This document shows, piece after piece, positions 44,701 to 53,515 of a DNA stretch of 64,000 nucleotides. The notes below the pieces were generated by a model, which worked only from the letters and a program-made list of their open reading frames with translations, was not told where the DNA came from and made no database searches. The DNA is from JAGNRR01 sp964409905. Lineage in GTDB: Bacteria > Bacteroidota > Bacteroidia > Chitinophagales > Chitinophagaceae. The stretch is from the NCBI GenBank assembly GCA_964409905.1, contig CAYPET010000001.1:186001-250000 (forward strand), read 5' to 3'. Numbering within the stretch: the first letter of the stretch is position 1; every line of letters starts with the position of its first letter. The translations under genes were made by a program, and so were the position numbers.

Positions 44701-45369
44701 ATTACACCTACTGCTGCCTGGGATGGAACGAATAACATTTGGACATTGAGCTTCAATACACCTTCCTTTAGTCAGTTTCGCGTTCATGCCGCTAATTTGA
44801 ACAACACACCACTGCCCGTGAGTGATCTCATACTCAATGGATACACAACAACCAATGCCAATATGTTACAATGGCATACTGTTCGCGAAGAAAATAATAG
44901 TCATTTCGTAGTAGAGCACAGCCGTGATGGTATCTATTTTGAGAATATAGGCACCACCTATACAAAAGCATTGCTTGGTAATAGCACAACGAAACTAAGC
45001 TATGAGTTTGTACATAACAATCCTTCTTCGGGAAAACACTACTATCGATTGCAACAAATGGATATAGACGGTGCCGGCCACTATAGCAATGTGATTGCCT
45101 TAACCCATACGAATACACAAGTTGTTCGTATGTATCCAAGCCCGGTACAAAAGGAGATTCATATTGTAGTGCCTAGTGAAAAAAGGCAGAACATAAACAT
45201 CAGTTTGTTTGACATCAGTGGCAGATTAATTTTTAATCAACAAGAATCCGTTGATCAAAACAATGATGAAATTGTATTAGACATGCAACATTTGACGAAT
45301 GGTATTTACACCATTGTTATCCGAGCGGAACAGGGTATTTTGAGCCAGGAAAAACTGATTAAGAACTAA
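41770..45369 (+). CDS. Secreted T9SS substrate with choice-of-anchor I domain
   Basis: A 1199-residue exported protein. The signal peptide MRNIFTFLICLLVSVTAQAQ sets ATG 41770 over an earlier ATG at 41716. After an N-terminal beta-rich region (about 20-205) comes a Calx-beta-like domain (about 215-330, ending ESDEYIICTF...RDND), then a beta-propeller-like choice-of-anchor I region (about 340-870) with IYVANEGEPNGAYTVDPDGS, ILSANEGDARDY and KGPEPEGV. The last 85 residues (VVRMYPSPVQKEIHIVV...NGIYTIVIRAE...EKLIKN) are a type A sorting domain that directs export by the type IX system and attachment to the cell surface. Specific function unknown. Confidence 0.88.
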   Translation: MRNIFTFLICLLVSVTAQAQITITQWNFNNSDTVPNIGTGSLQNIGGTSVSFASGSASGGSSDPASTNQAYNTSSYPAQSTAPKTAGIEFAVSTVGYENIIVSFDQRFSNTANNTFVLQYTTDITATTPVWTDAFTFTFTPQPTGTGDSWFNNRSYNFSSVPALNNNPNAGFRIVSDYDPIAGVYLAARSTSNYSTSGTARFDMVTVSGSLPAAVPFAVEFIKDDATVLENTGNAKVRARVLNVGNAAGSVDLQISSYSTATASADYSLMNSTANLSPSMQIGDTIDFDVTIVDDALAESDEYIICTFTNATNVNFSNSEQHTLYIRDNDISIPAASDKLKLTLVTSFSNGPSSSNSAEIVAYDSASKRLYIANSIGNRLDIISFANPATPAWVDSIDLSIYGNINSVAVANSIVACAIENGFNPQAAGSVVFFDTNGVYINSVPVGAMPDMLTFNHAKNKIYVANEGEPNGAYTVDPDGSVSVIDISGGVASVSPSNVSTISFAPFNGFEAMLRAMGVRIYGPSANTEDDVEPEYITISDDDTRAWVSLQENNAIAELNLISNTVVAIHPLGYKDHSLATNAFDASNNTDSINISTYPVWGMYQPDAIAQYSDGSNIYILSANEGDARDYAGFSEEVRMGSSSYLMDSIAFPNSELLKNNSVLGRLNSTKALGDTNNDGRFDRLYAYGARSFSVWDATTSFSQLYDSKNEFELITAYHPVYGSMFNASNGNSISKKNRSDDKGPEPEGVIVAKVNNTPYAFIGLERIGGIMVYDITNPAAPQYVTYANNRGPDHGTEGLIFIPYTQSADSNNYLVLANETSSTLTIYKVEENCTSMELGNTIANNTATVSGSATANADQNAAANVNYYTNTCKLLANISNNTAALGATTIQVFTDTTISTHNGQPFVARWYQITPDSNNSADVKLFFTQNDFDNYNTFAALNGWPLLPGGPSDVTGLQNLRITKNDNAGMGNNPLVITPTAAWDGTNNIWTLSFNTPSFSQFRVHAANLNNTPLPVSDLILNGYTTTNANMLQWHTVREENNSHFVVEHSRDGIYFENIGTTYTKALLGNSTTKLSYEFVHNNPSSGKHYYRLQQMDIDGAGHYSNVIALTHTNTQVVRMYPSPVQKEIHIVVPSEKRQNINISLFDISGRLIFNQQESVDQNNDEIVLDMQHLTNGIYTIVIRAEQGILSQEKLIKN

Positions 45370-45387
45370 GTATATTCTAGGTGAAAT

Positions 45388-45420
45388 AAAAACCGCGGTG
45401 CTAGTACACCGCGGTTTTTT
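45388..45420. terminator. Bidirectional terminator between the T9SS substrate and M28 peptidase
   Basis: Perfect stem AAAACCGCGGTG/CACCGCGGTTTT with a six-base loop, A tract left and T tract right; serves both converging genes. Confidence 0.9.
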
Positions 45421-46382
45421 TATTCTTCATACAGCACTTGCAACACCGTTTGACCGACGGCTTTTAAGGTGCGCTTATCGATAATGTCAATGTCATCATT
45501 ATGCGTATGCCAGTATTTTCCAAAACTGCCGCCTTCCTGCAAATTGATAATATCTACACAGGGTATCCCGGCCATTTCGTTCACCACTACATGATCATCG
45601 GTGATAGCACCACCATCGGCATATAAAAAGTAACTGCCATATCCTAAGCGATTGGCTATGTCCCAAATGTTGCGTTGTTTGTCGCCTGCATACTGTTTCG
45701 AAAATCCTTCGAGTAAAAACTGTGCATTTTTTGCCCCAACCATATCGAGACAAATACCATAGTTGGCCTTATAACCCGCCACATGTGGGTTTTGTGCCCA
45801 GTATTGTGTACCCAGACTGTAACTCAGCTCGCTCCACTCTGTCTTGCCAACATCTTCTACATCAACAAACAAAAAGTCGATACCCACATCAGCGGGTTTT
45901 ATTTTCGATTCCTTAATAGCGCGAGCCACTTCCAACATAACAGCCACACCACTAGCGCCATCATCGGCTCCCATTATTGGCTGATTTTTTCGCACGCTAT
46001 CCATGTCGGCCCAAGGACGGGTGTCCCAATGAGCGAGTAACAATACCCGATAGGGAGCACTTGGGTTAATACTACCGATGATATTAATACAAGGGTATTG
46101 ATTATTGCTAATGGCTTGGGTAACTGTTGTGCTTTGTACAAAAACCGTGTCACAATATTTGCGTATCTCGCTTTCGATATATTGGGCACATTGCCGCTGG
46201 GCCTGGGTGCCGGGTACGCGCGGACCAAAACTGAGCTGTTTTTCGATATGCGCATAGGCCACATCGGCATTGAATACTGGTGATTTTTTAAAGGCCCTGG
46301 GCTCATTGGGCTTACCGGGTTCGTCGGCACATGATGGCATCAAGAGTATGCAACCTATGATGAACGCAAAAATTTTGTACAT
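45420..46382 (-). CDS. M28 family peptidase, glutaminyl-cyclase-like lipoprotein
   Basis: A 320-residue lipoprotein (signal IFAFIIGCILLMPSC, Cys18). The M28 fold is shown by VLLLAHWDTRPWADMD near 115, IMGADDGASGVAVMLEVARA near 136 and WHTHNDDIDII near 290, giving the His, Asp and second His of the zinc site; IDFLFVDVEDVGKTEWS near 172 carries the acidic zinc ligand. The W-D-T-R and the THNDD region are closest to the glutaminyl-peptide cyclotransferase-like subgroup, so it may form N-terminal pyroglutamate or cleave aminoterminal residues; both are possible. ATG 46382 lies 4 bases after a -7 box. Confidence 0.88.
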   Translation of the reverse strand: MYKIFAFIIGCILLMPSCADEPGKPNEPRAFKKSPVFNADVAYAHIEKQLSFGPRVPGTQAQRQCAQYIESEIRKYCDTVFVQSTTVTQAISNNQYPCINIIGSINPSAPYRVLLLAHWDTRPWADMDSVRKNQPIMGADDGASGVAVMLEVARAIKESKIKPADVGIDFLFVDVEDVGKTEWSELSYSLGTQYWAQNPHVAGYKANYGICLDMVGAKNAQFLLEGFSKQYAGDKQRNIWDIANRLGYGSYFLYADGGAITDDHVVVNEMAGIPCVDIINLQEGGSFGKYWHTHNDDIDIIDKRTLKAVGQTVLQVLYEE

Positions 46383-46386
46383 AGGG

Positions 46387-46394
46387 CAAAGTTA
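46387..46394 (-). promoter_or_regulatory. TAnnTTTG -7 box for the M28 peptidase
   Basis: TAACTTTG on the minus strand ending 4 bases before ATG 46382. Confidence 0.45.
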
Positions 46395-46490
46395 GATTTT
46401 TTACGGTCAATTCTGTTCGTATCGGCTTTGCATAATCCAATCAGTAAGGGCTTTTGTTGGCCGTATTTCTGTAGCGCTTGGTTTTCTCAT

Positions 46491-46522
46491 AAAAAAAGCG
46501 CTGAGAAAAACTCAGCGCTTTT
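46491..46522 (-). terminator. Terminator of the PpiD-like gene
   Basis: Minus strand: AAAAGCGCTGAG, a five-base loop, CTCAGCGCTTTT and a further T tract; 12-bp stem. It lies 24 bases after the PpiD-like stop. Confidence 0.85.
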
Positions 46523-46546
46523 ACATATTTTTCTGAAAGGTGTCGA

Positions 46547-48664
46547 TTAATAGTTTAAACTGATATTTCTGTTATCCACGATGTTGGCTCGTTTCTTTAA
46601 TACCACAGGCAAAAACTGTTCAATACTGTTCATGTACTGTCCTTCAATTTGCATACGCTCTATGCCAGGTATACGCTGAGCTGTTTTCATATTGTCCTGA
46701 ATATTCTTCACTTTAATGAAGTATACCGCTGTAATACCGGGTATCGCATCACTCACTTTGTTCATATTGTTCTTATTAACTGATGCGGCCAGCACTTTTG
46801 GCTCATAGCCCAATTCCGGATTGCTCATTCCCATCATTTTTAGCGAGTCAGCTTGTTTTACCTCGGTGGCAAATGTGGTGGCAATAGCCTCTAAACCGGT
46901 TGCGCCTTTTACTTTTGCCGCAATTAGCTCTACTTGTTTTTTTCGTCTTAGCTGCGCCTCTATCTCACCGCGAACCGTACTGATATCAACCATTTCGCCT
47001 TTTTTGTTTTTAGAGGTAACTCTAGCAATAATCAGTTTGTCTTCAAAAGGTAAAACCGGTGATATATTACCTACCTCGCTTTCAAAAGCCCAACGAACCA
47101 GATTGCGCACATTACCCATGCCTTGCACTATCCCTTGAGTGCTTTTGATGTTTTGTGCAATGCGCTTATCCATGCCCTGTTTTTTAGCTGCATCGTTAAA
47201 TGTTTTTTGATCTTTTGCGGCAGTGGCAAAATTGGTAGCGCGTTGTTGTACAGCACCGCTTGTTTCTTGACTTGGTTCTAAAAGTTTGGCTACTGTGGCC
47301 ACTTTTACGTTTGGCTGAAATGCTTTTTGGTCTTCAATTTTAATAATGTGATAGCCAAACTGTGTTTTCACTTTTCCTATCTCACCAGTGGTGCCGTTAA
47401 ATGCAAATTTTTCAAATTCCGGCACCATCATGCCACGAGCAAAATAACCCAAATCTCCGCCTTTTTGTGCAGAGCCTTGATCTGCAGAACGAGTGCGAGC
47501 AAGTGTGGCAAAATCTTCTCCTGCTTTTACACGATCAAGAATACTGTCAGCAGCAGCCTCTGCTTGAGCTTGTGTTAATGTTTGAGAGGGTTGTATTAAT
47601 ATGTGTGATGCTTTTACAGAATCAGGCAAGGTTTGTTTATCAGTGATTTTACTGATTTTGTACATACCGTTGTCAAAATATGGACCCACCATTTCTCCAA
47701 CTGCTGCATCCAATAATGTTTGCGCATTGGAGTTTTTCATAGTATTCACATTGTAAAAGCGATCGTCGGTTAATTCATCAGATTGGCTGCTGGCATAATC
47801 ATATGGATCAGCGGCAGCCGCAAACTCTTCTTTTAAATTTGAAACAAAGCCTAAAGAAGCCGCAGTATCTTTTGAGGTAGGTATCAACGGAAAACTAACG
47901 TATTCTATATTCACTACATCTTCATCGATTGTGTAGGTAGAAGGGCGGGCGTTCATGAATTCTTTTATTTCTGCATCGCTAATTTTAATATTGGTGGCAT
48001 CAACTGGTTCATATGGCACTTTTACATAGTCAATATTAGAAACAATGTGTTGTTGTTTGGCCATTTCGTCCATCATGAATTTGGGTGCGTAAATACCTAT
48101 TTTAATCATGTTGACATATTTGTTCACTTTTCGTTGTTTGAGCAACTCTTCTTTAAACTTGCCCCATTGCTTTTTCATTTTAACATCCTCGCCTTGAATA
48201 ATTTGTTGCTCATATTGAATAACACGATTCGGGTCGAAAATTCCGGTATTGGGATCAGCAAAGTTTTGTTTTACAATCGGGTCTGCATCCATGGAAGTAA
48301 ACATCGCATTGCGTTCTTTTTCTGTAACTGTAATGCCTAGTTTTTCTGATTCCTGAGCAATCAATAATGCATTCAGTTGTTGCTCCCAAAATTGGTTTCT
48401 GATGTTTTCTAATTCTTCATCAGTCAGGTTTTCTTTGCCTTGATTGTTTTTCATGGCCTCTTCATAATCTTGCAGTTCCTGGCTAAACTTTTGTGTTTCT
48501 ATGCGCTCACCATTAACCTCCGCTACCATGGTTCTGTCTTGTTGAAATATGGCTCCTATATTGTTCTGAAAAGAATCCATAAAAATGAACGCTACCAAAG
48601 CCAGAATAAGCATTATTGTTACCACCACACTGCCTTTTCCTCTTAGTGTTTGAATTACTGACAT
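46547..48664 (-). CDS. PpiD-like periplasmic peptidyl-prolyl isomerase
   Basis: A 705-residue membrane-anchored folding factor. One helix near the N-terminus (VVTIMLILALVAFIFMDSF, about 14-32) anchors it; SurA_N-like segments follow (VAEVNGERIETQKFSQELQDY near 45), and a parvulin-type rotamase domain lies near 350-450 (VKASHILIQPSQTLT, GGDLGYFARGMMVPEFEKFAF, VKTQFGYHIIKIED). PpiD-like proteins assist proteins leaving the Sec translocon. ATG 48664 (MSVIQTLRGKGS) is chosen over an in-frame start at 48691, which falls inside the -7 box. Length is typical for Bacteroidota. Confidence 0.92.
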   Translation of the reverse strand: MSVIQTLRGKGSVVVTIMLILALVAFIFMDSFQNNIGAIFQQDRTMVAEVNGERIETQKFSQELQDYEEAMKNNQGKENLTDEELENIRNQFWEQQLNALLIAQESEKLGITVTEKERNAMFTSMDADPIVKQNFADPNTGIFDPNRVIQYEQQIIQGEDVKMKKQWGKFKEELLKQRKVNKYVNMIKIGIYAPKFMMDEMAKQQHIVSNIDYVKVPYEPVDATNIKISDAEIKEFMNARPSTYTIDEDVVNIEYVSFPLIPTSKDTAASLGFVSNLKEEFAAAADPYDYASSQSDELTDDRFYNVNTMKNSNAQTLLDAAVGEMVGPYFDNGMYKISKITDKQTLPDSVKASHILIQPSQTLTQAQAEAAADSILDRVKAGEDFATLARTRSADQGSAQKGGDLGYFARGMMVPEFEKFAFNGTTGEIGKVKTQFGYHIIKIEDQKAFQPNVKVATVAKLLEPSQETSGAVQQRATNFATAAKDQKTFNDAAKKQGMDKRIAQNIKSTQGIVQGMGNVRNLVRWAFESEVGNISPVLPFEDKLIIARVTSKNKKGEMVDISTVRGEIEAQLRRKKQVELIAAKVKGATGLEAIATTFATEVKQADSLKMMGMSNPELGYEPKVLAASVNKNNMNKVSDAIPGITAVYFIKVKNIQDNMKTAQRIPGIERMQIEGQYMNSIEQFLPVVLKKRANIVDNRNISLNY

Positions 48665-48688
48665 ATTATTCACAAAATTTAAAGTTCG

Positions 48689-48720
48689 CAAAAATAGGGG
48701 TTTTATATTATCTTTTCAAA
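48689..48720 (-). promoter_or_regulatory. Promoter of the PpiD-like gene
   Basis: Minus strand: TTTG (48717-48720), 20 bases, TATTTTTG (48689-48696). A full match to the Bacteroidota -33/-7 consensus, 24 bases before ATG 48664. Confidence 0.7.
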
Positions 48721-49121
48721 GTTTAATGCTGCACAATCTCATTAATTTCATGCGGATGTTTTGTTAATAATTTTTGTCTTTTTACCGCTATGAGGATTTC
48801 CTAACAAACTACTTTTTTTTCGGGCCGACTATTCACATAATATCATAATAACCTGATTGTGCATATGCTTTTTGAACACATCTGTATTTCCTTATGCCGT
48901 CTCCGCTATACTCTTTTTAAAACATGCATTTCAAATACGATGTTGGCAACATGAAAAGTTGGGAATCAGATGTGAATTATGGTGCAGAACTTTGTTATCC
49001 ACCAATTCACAGCCCTAATAACAACAACAGTTTTAGTTTAAAAGAAAAATTTATAATTAATAAGGATGTGTAAAGCATGGATAAGTATTGTTTTTGCAAT
49101 TCATGGTTCGGAATAAGGCTC
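48721..49121. other. Divergent intergenic region between PpiD-like and DUF6029 genes
   Basis: About 400 AT-rich bases. A short frame (48924-49073, 49 residues) has no recognisable feature and no promoter box of its own. One 8-of-9 DnaA-box match (TTATCCACC, 48995-49003) is seen, which may be chance. No hairpin terminator. Confidence 0.5.
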
Positions 49122-49129
49122 TATATTTG
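49122..49129 (+). promoter_or_regulatory. TAnnTTTG -7 box for DUF6029/Omp28 genes
   Basis: TATATTTG ending 8 bases before ATG 49138; a TTTTTG lies 25 bases upstream (49091-49096). Confidence 0.5.
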
Positions 49130-49137
49130 AACGCAGT

Positions 49138-50793
49138 ATGAAAAAGCTAAGCTCATTGATTGCATTTTTAATGCTTTGCAGTTTTAGTCAGGATCTTTAT
49201 GCTCAAGGAAGATTATCTGGAGACCTGATGATGAACGTTAATTTTTTTCAGCGCGATTCAAACATTCGTGCTGCCGGTAATCCGTTGTATGATAATTTTC
49301 TCAGTGGTGGAGAAGGATGGCTGGGCTTGCGCTATGCGGATAATAATGGTTTTGCCGCACAGGTGCGTTTTGATGGTTTTCAAAATTCCAATTTGTTGAA
49401 TCCTCAGGCCGCTTATACAGCAGCTGGAGTGGGCATGATCAATCTGAGTAAGGAATATAAAAATTTTACTATTGCAGCTGGTCATATCTATGATCAGATT
49501 GGTACGGGTATATTGTTTCGTGCTTATGAAGATCGGGGCTTATTGATCGACAATGCTTTATTTGGTTTTAAAGTGCAGTATAATATTAATGATAACTGGA
49601 AGGTAAAAGGGTTTACCGGACAAATACGAAAACAGTTTGAACGATATCAGCCTGTAGTAAAAGCTCTGAATATTGAGGGTGGTGTGCCTGTTGGCCAAAG
49701 TGGGTTTATGACCCCGGGTATAGGCATTTTGAATCGTACAATGGATCAGCAAAGTATTGATGGGGTTGTGGCAACAGTAAACTCTATGGATGTTGAAGAT
49801 CGGTTTATACCAAAATATAATTCTTATGGAGGAACCATTTACAATACGCTCAATCTAGGAAACTTTACCTGGTATGTTGAGGGTGCCTATAAAACAGAAG
49901 AAGCCATCTACAATAATTTTAATAACAGACTGGAAAATACAAATGGTAATGCGCTGTTTTCAACCATTGGCTATGCAATACCAAAATTAGGGGTAAATGG
50001 TACATTCAAACGAACAGAGAAGTTTGTACAGCGTACATCACCAAATGAAACCTTATTACGAGGTTTGTATAACTGGCAGCCAATCGTTTCACCTATTCGG
50101 GTACAGCGCGTTATCTCTCGCTACAGTCCGCAAAGCCAGGATGTTAGTGAGATGGCGTTAAGTTTGAATACATATTTTAATCCTGCAAAAGACTGGAATG
50201 TCAATCTGAATTATACACATATCAATACACTAAAAGATTCTTTTCTTACAGCGAATTCTACCAACGGAAGTTTAGAGTATACATCATTAAAGTTGTATCG
50301 CGAAATGTATGGCGAAGTAGAGTTTCGAGGTTTGGAAGATTGGATTTTTCATTTAGGTGTACAATATCTGGAATACAATCAGGCTGTGTATCAGGTAAAA
50401 GATCCAAAAGAATATCCAATGGTAGTGGCGATTACGCCTTTTTTTGAAGTAGTTTATAAAATCGATAAAAAACGTTCACTGCGTTTTGAGGGTCAATACA
50501 TGCACAATGAAGAGGATTATGGCTCGTGGACTTTTGCCTTGTTGGAATATAACATAAGTCCAATCTGGTCGTTTGCACTTACTGATATGTACAATATCAA
50601 ACCAGATGGAAAACTTGGTAAGGGATTAGAACCAACTCACTATCCCAATGTATTTGTAGCCTATACCAAAGGGCCACACCGATTCACTGCACAATATGTA
50701 AAACAAGTAGAAGGGGTGAATTGTACAGGTGGTGTTTGTAGGTTTGAGCCTGCTTTTAGCGGTTTTAAGGCAGGTATAACATCTACCTTTTAA
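49138..50793 (+). CDS. DUF6029 family outer-membrane protein
   Basis: A 551-residue exported protein (signal MKKLSSLIAFLMLCSFSQDLYAQ). The body is a run of amphipathic strands typical of an outer-membrane barrel: GWLGLRYADNNGFAAQVRF near 60, KNFTIAAGHIYDQIGTGILF near 105, GNFTWYVEGAYKTEEAIYN near 240, and LRFEGQYMHNEEDYGSWTFA near 450; it ends GFKAGITSTF with the terminal Phe expected of outer-membrane barrels. It matches the family DUF6029 as I know it. It precedes an Omp28-related gene by 37 bases, a pairing seen in other Bacteroidota. Function unknown. Confidence 0.8.
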   Translation: MKKLSSLIAFLMLCSFSQDLYAQGRLSGDLMMNVNFFQRDSNIRAAGNPLYDNFLSGGEGWLGLRYADNNGFAAQVRFDGFQNSNLLNPQAAYTAAGVGMINLSKEYKNFTIAAGHIYDQIGTGILFRAYEDRGLLIDNALFGFKVQYNINDNWKVKGFTGQIRKQFERYQPVVKALNIEGGVPVGQSGFMTPGIGILNRTMDQQSIDGVVATVNSMDVEDRFIPKYNSYGGTIYNTLNLGNFTWYVEGAYKTEEAIYNNFNNRLENTNGNALFSTIGYAIPKLGVNGTFKRTEKFVQRTSPNETLLRGLYNWQPIVSPIRVQRVISRYSPQSQDVSEMALSLNTYFNPAKDWNVNLNYTHINTLKDSFLTANSTNGSLEYTSLKLYREMYGEVEFRGLEDWIFHLGVQYLEYNQAVYQVKDPKEYPMVVAITPFFEVVYKIDKKRSLRFEGQYMHNEEDYGSWTFALLEYNISPIWSFALTDMYNIKPDGKLGKGLEPTHYPNVFVAYTKGPHRFTAQYVKQVEGVNCTGGVCRFEPAFSGFKAGITSTF

Positions 50794-50830
50794 ATTATTT
50801 GTATCTTTAAAACAGTAAAATTATCTGAGT

Positions 50831-51697
50831 ATGCAAAGAGTAATGATTTTGATGGCAGCCTTTGTAATGGCGTTGTTTGCAAGTTGCGAAGAGCAAATTC
50901 CGCCAGGTTTGGATTTGGGCGGCAGTGCTGTGGCGGTAGACTCTACTTATATAGCCAGTGTAGAAACCAAACAAGATAAACAGGTCCTTATTGAAGAAAT
51001 TACAGGCGTCACCTGCACCAACTGTCCGGATGGTGCTCGACAATTAAAATCCATTATTCAGCAAAATGGTGACAAAGCCATTTTGGTAGCAATACACGGT
51101 ACCGCATTTGCCATACCCTACAACGAAAGCAAATATGATTTTAGAACCGAAAAAGGAGAACAAATTATCAATGCCTTAGGGCAACCAGCTTTGCCCGCTG
51201 CTGCTGTGGATAGAATACCTGATGGATTAGGTGTATACTACCGCAGCAAAAGTGAGTGGAGCGGATTAATCAGCGATCGTATTGCCAATACTACTACGCC
51301 CGTAAATATTCATCTCGAGGGTAATTATGCCACAGATAACAACAGTTATCAACTTACCGCGCGTGTCGCATTTACCGAAAGCTATGCCGACAAATTAAAT
51401 TTAACCGTCTACATTATTGAAGATAATATTAAAGATTATCAGCTGGATAATTCAGTGAAAATACCAGATTATAAACATGATCACGTTTTTAGAGATTGCA
51501 TCACCAACATTGCGGGTACACCTTTAGACTTAGGTGATAAAATAGCAGGACGGGTCATGCAAAAAGTATTCACTTTCAATCCCAATATCAACAGTGGTGC
51601 TAATTCGTGGAACCTGGACAATTGTTACATTGTGGCCTATGTCACCAACCCCGACACGCGTGAAGTGCTGCATGTAGAAGAAATAAAAATGCGTTAG
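50831..51697 (+). CDS. Omp28-related lipoprotein
   Basis: A 288-residue lipoprotein (signal VMILMAAFVMALFASC, Cys19). After a short linker is a thioredoxin-like region: VLIEEITGVTCTNCPDGARQL near 55-75 has the fold's first strand and a CxxC in the usual place, and ALGQPALPAAAVDRIP near 118 follows. The remaining half is beta-rich (YQLTARVAFTESYADKLNLTVYII), as in Omp28 (porin/adhesin-like) proteins. It probably sits in the outer membrane next to the DUF6029 barrel encoded just upstream. Redox activity is possible but unproven. Convergent with the epimerase gene, 9 bases away. Confidence 0.83.
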   Translation: MQRVMILMAAFVMALFASCEEQIPPGLDLGGSAVAVDSTYIASVETKQDKQVLIEEITGVTCTNCPDGARQLKSIIQQNGDKAILVAIHGTAFAIPYNESKYDFRTEKGEQIINALGQPALPAAAVDRIPDGLGVYYRSKSEWSGLISDRIANTTTPVNIHLEGNYATDNNSYQLTARVAFTESYADKLNLTVYIIEDNIKDYQLDNSVKIPDYKHDHVFRDCITNIAGTPLDLGDKIAGRVMQKVFTFNPNINSGANSWNLDNCYIVAYVTNPDTREVLHVEEIKMR

Positions 51698-51706
51698 CGC
51701 TCCGGT

Positions 51707-52111
51707 TTATTTTCTTTCCTGACACAATTCTATCAATACACCATTGGTGTGCTTGGGGTGTAAAAAACAAATCAGTTTATTGTCGGCACCTTCTTTAGGT
51801 GCATCATACAGCAAGACGAAACCTTCATTTTTCAAACGCTTCATCTCGCTGTGGATGTCATCAACATCAAAGGCAATATGATGAATTCCTTCACCGCGCT
51901 TGTCAATAAATTTACCGATAGTGTTGCGATTGTCATCGCTATCGGCCACCAACTCTATTTTGTTTTCGCCCGTTTTAAAAAAAGCCGTTTCCACCCCTTC
52001 GCTCGCTACCAATTCTGTTTTGTAGCAAGGCGTATTCAGTAGTTTTTCGAATAGGGCAATGCTGTCAGTCAAGTTTTTTACGGCAATACCGATATGTTCA
52101 ATCTTTTTCAC
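51707..52111 (-). CDS. mce: Methylmalonyl-CoA epimerase
   Basis: A 134-residue vicinal-oxygen-chelate enzyme that interconverts the R and S forms of methylmalonyl-CoA in propionate and odd-chain acid metabolism. The start GTG 52111 gives MKKIEHIGIAVKNLTDSIAL, the standard N-terminus and length; a further upstream GTG at 52150 adds 13 residues and is less likely. HIGIAV (His5), the strand ETAFFKTGENKIELVA, GIHHIAFDVDD near 90 and the final GVLIELC (Glu) supply the metal ligands. The mutase genes are not in the window. Confidence 0.9.
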   Translation of the reverse strand: MKKIEHIGIAVKNLTDSIALFEKLLNTPCYKTELVASEGVETAFFKTGENKIELVADSDDNRNTIGKFIDKRGEGIHHIAFDVDDIHSEMKRLKNEGFVLLYDAPKEGADNKLICFLHPKHTNGVLIELCQERK

Positions 52112-52238
52112 ACCGTAAAAATAAGCAGCATCACCTTCATTCTTACTCACTCAATAAAATCCTTGCGGAATGGTCTTTTTTTGAGATTTTTATGACAATT
52201 CCTTAGCAATAGCCCAAGGATGCTAGCCAAATTGTGAA

Positions 52239-52246
52239 TATCTTTG
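52239..52246 (+). promoter_or_regulatory. TAnnTTTG -7 box for iscS
   Basis: TATCTTTG, 38 bases before ATG 52285; no well-placed -33 TTG. Confidence 0.4.
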
Positions 52247-52284
52247 CCCCCCAGCTTAAATTGGCTGGTTAAAAAACATTGATT

Positions 52285-53499
52285 ATGCAATTACCAATAT
52301 ACTTAGACAACAATGCCACTACACCCTGCGATCCACGTGTGGTTGATGCCATGATTCCTTATTTTACGCAGAATTTTGGTAACGCATCCAGCCGAAATCA
52401 TAGTTTTGGTTGGACGGCCGAAGAGGCTGTGGATTATGCTCGCGAACAAGTTGCCAAGTTAATCGGTGCAAATCCCAAAGAAATTATTTTCACTTCCGGT
52501 GCCACCGAGGCAGATAATCTTGCTTTAAAAGGTGTGGCACAGATGTACGCCAGCAAAGGCAACCATTTTATTACCACCACTATCGAGCATAAAGCCGTTT
52601 TGGATACCTGCAAAATACTTGAAAAAGAAGGCTGCGATGTTACCTATCTTGAAGTAGACCGAGAAGGAATGATTGATTTGGACGCCCTCGAAAAAGCTAT
52701 TACACCCAAAACAATCTGTATTGCAATAATGTATGCCAACAACGAAATTGGCACCATTAATCCTATGAAGGAAATTGCGGCTATTGCTAAAAAACATGGT
52801 GTGTTGGTCATGAGTGATGCTACACAAGCAGTCGGTAAAATTCCGGTAGATGTGAATGCGGATGGCATCGATTTGATGGCATTTACGGCACACAAAATGT
52901 ATGGTCCAAAAGGAGTTGGAGCATTGTATGTGCGTCGCAAAAACCCACGGGTAAAAGTAACAGCCCAAATGGACGGTGGCGGCCATGAGCGCGGTATGCG
53001 TTCTGGTACGCTCAATGTGCCGGGCATTGTTGGTTTTGGTAAAGCATGCGAATTGTGCCGCTTGGAAATGGAAAAAGATGCCGAGCATGTGCGCAGATTG
53101 CGTGATAAATTGGAAACAGAATTGTTGAAGATAGAAGAATCATATTTGAATGGGCATAAAGAAAATCGTTTGCCGCACGTAACCAATATTTCTTTTAAAC
53201 ATGTAGAAGGTGAAGGTTTGTTGATGGGTATTAATAAAGATATTGCCTTAAGCAGCGGTAGTGCTTGTACTTCAGCTTCTTTGGAACCATCTTATGTGCT
53301 TAAAGCCTTAGGTTTGGGTGACGATTTGGCGCACAGTTCATTGCGTTTTGGCCTGAGCCGTTATACCACCGAAGAGCAAATAGACCATACCGTAGAGTTG
53401 GTCAGCAAAACCGTACATAAACTACGCGAAATGAGCCCGCTTTGGGAAATGTATAAAGAGGGTATCGACCTGAATACTATCGAATGGGCTGAGCACTAA
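52285..53499 (+). CDS. iscS: Cysteine desulfurase
   Basis: A 404-residue PLP enzyme that takes sulfur from cysteine for iron-sulfur cluster and thiouridine synthesis. IYLDNNATTPCDP at the N-terminus, FTSGATEADNLALKG near 69, the PLP lysine in LMAFTAHKMYGPKG near 205 and the active-site Cys in LSSGSACTSASLEPSY near 327 are all present. ATG 52285 is preferred over TTG two codons earlier. The length and the ending (WEMYKEGIDLNTIEW) match IscS. iscU and the other isc genes are not adjacent; prfA follows after a terminator. Confidence 0.95.
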   Translation: MQLPIYLDNNATTPCDPRVVDAMIPYFTQNFGNASSRNHSFGWTAEEAVDYAREQVAKLIGANPKEIIFTSGATEADNLALKGVAQMYASKGNHFITTTIEHKAVLDTCKILEKEGCDVTYLEVDREGMIDLDALEKAITPKTICIAIMYANNEIGTINPMKEIAAIAKKHGVLVMSDATQAVGKIPVDVNADGIDLMAFTAHKMYGPKGVGALYVRRKNPRVKVTAQMDGGGHERGMRSGTLNVPGIVGFGKACELCRLEMEKDAEHVRRLRDKLETELLKIEESYLNGHKENRLPHVTNISFKHVEGEGLLMGINKDIALSSGSACTSASLEPSYVLKALGLGDDLAHSSLRFGLSRYTTEEQIDHTVELVSKTVHKLREMSPLWEMYKEGIDLNTIEWAEH

Positions 53500-53515
53500 C
53501 CATTGTAAAATAATT

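Noticed and set aside
48995..49003. DnaA-box-like TTATCCACC
   Set aside because: Eight of nine bases in an AT-rich gap is expected by chance and there is no cluster of boxes.
48924..49073. 49-residue frame in the gap before the DUF6029 gene
   Set aside because: No hydrophobic segment, no motif, no promoter; it could be chance in AT-rich sequence.
52525..53186. Two leftward frames opposite iscS
   Set aside because: They mirror the codon pattern of iscS and lack any domain.
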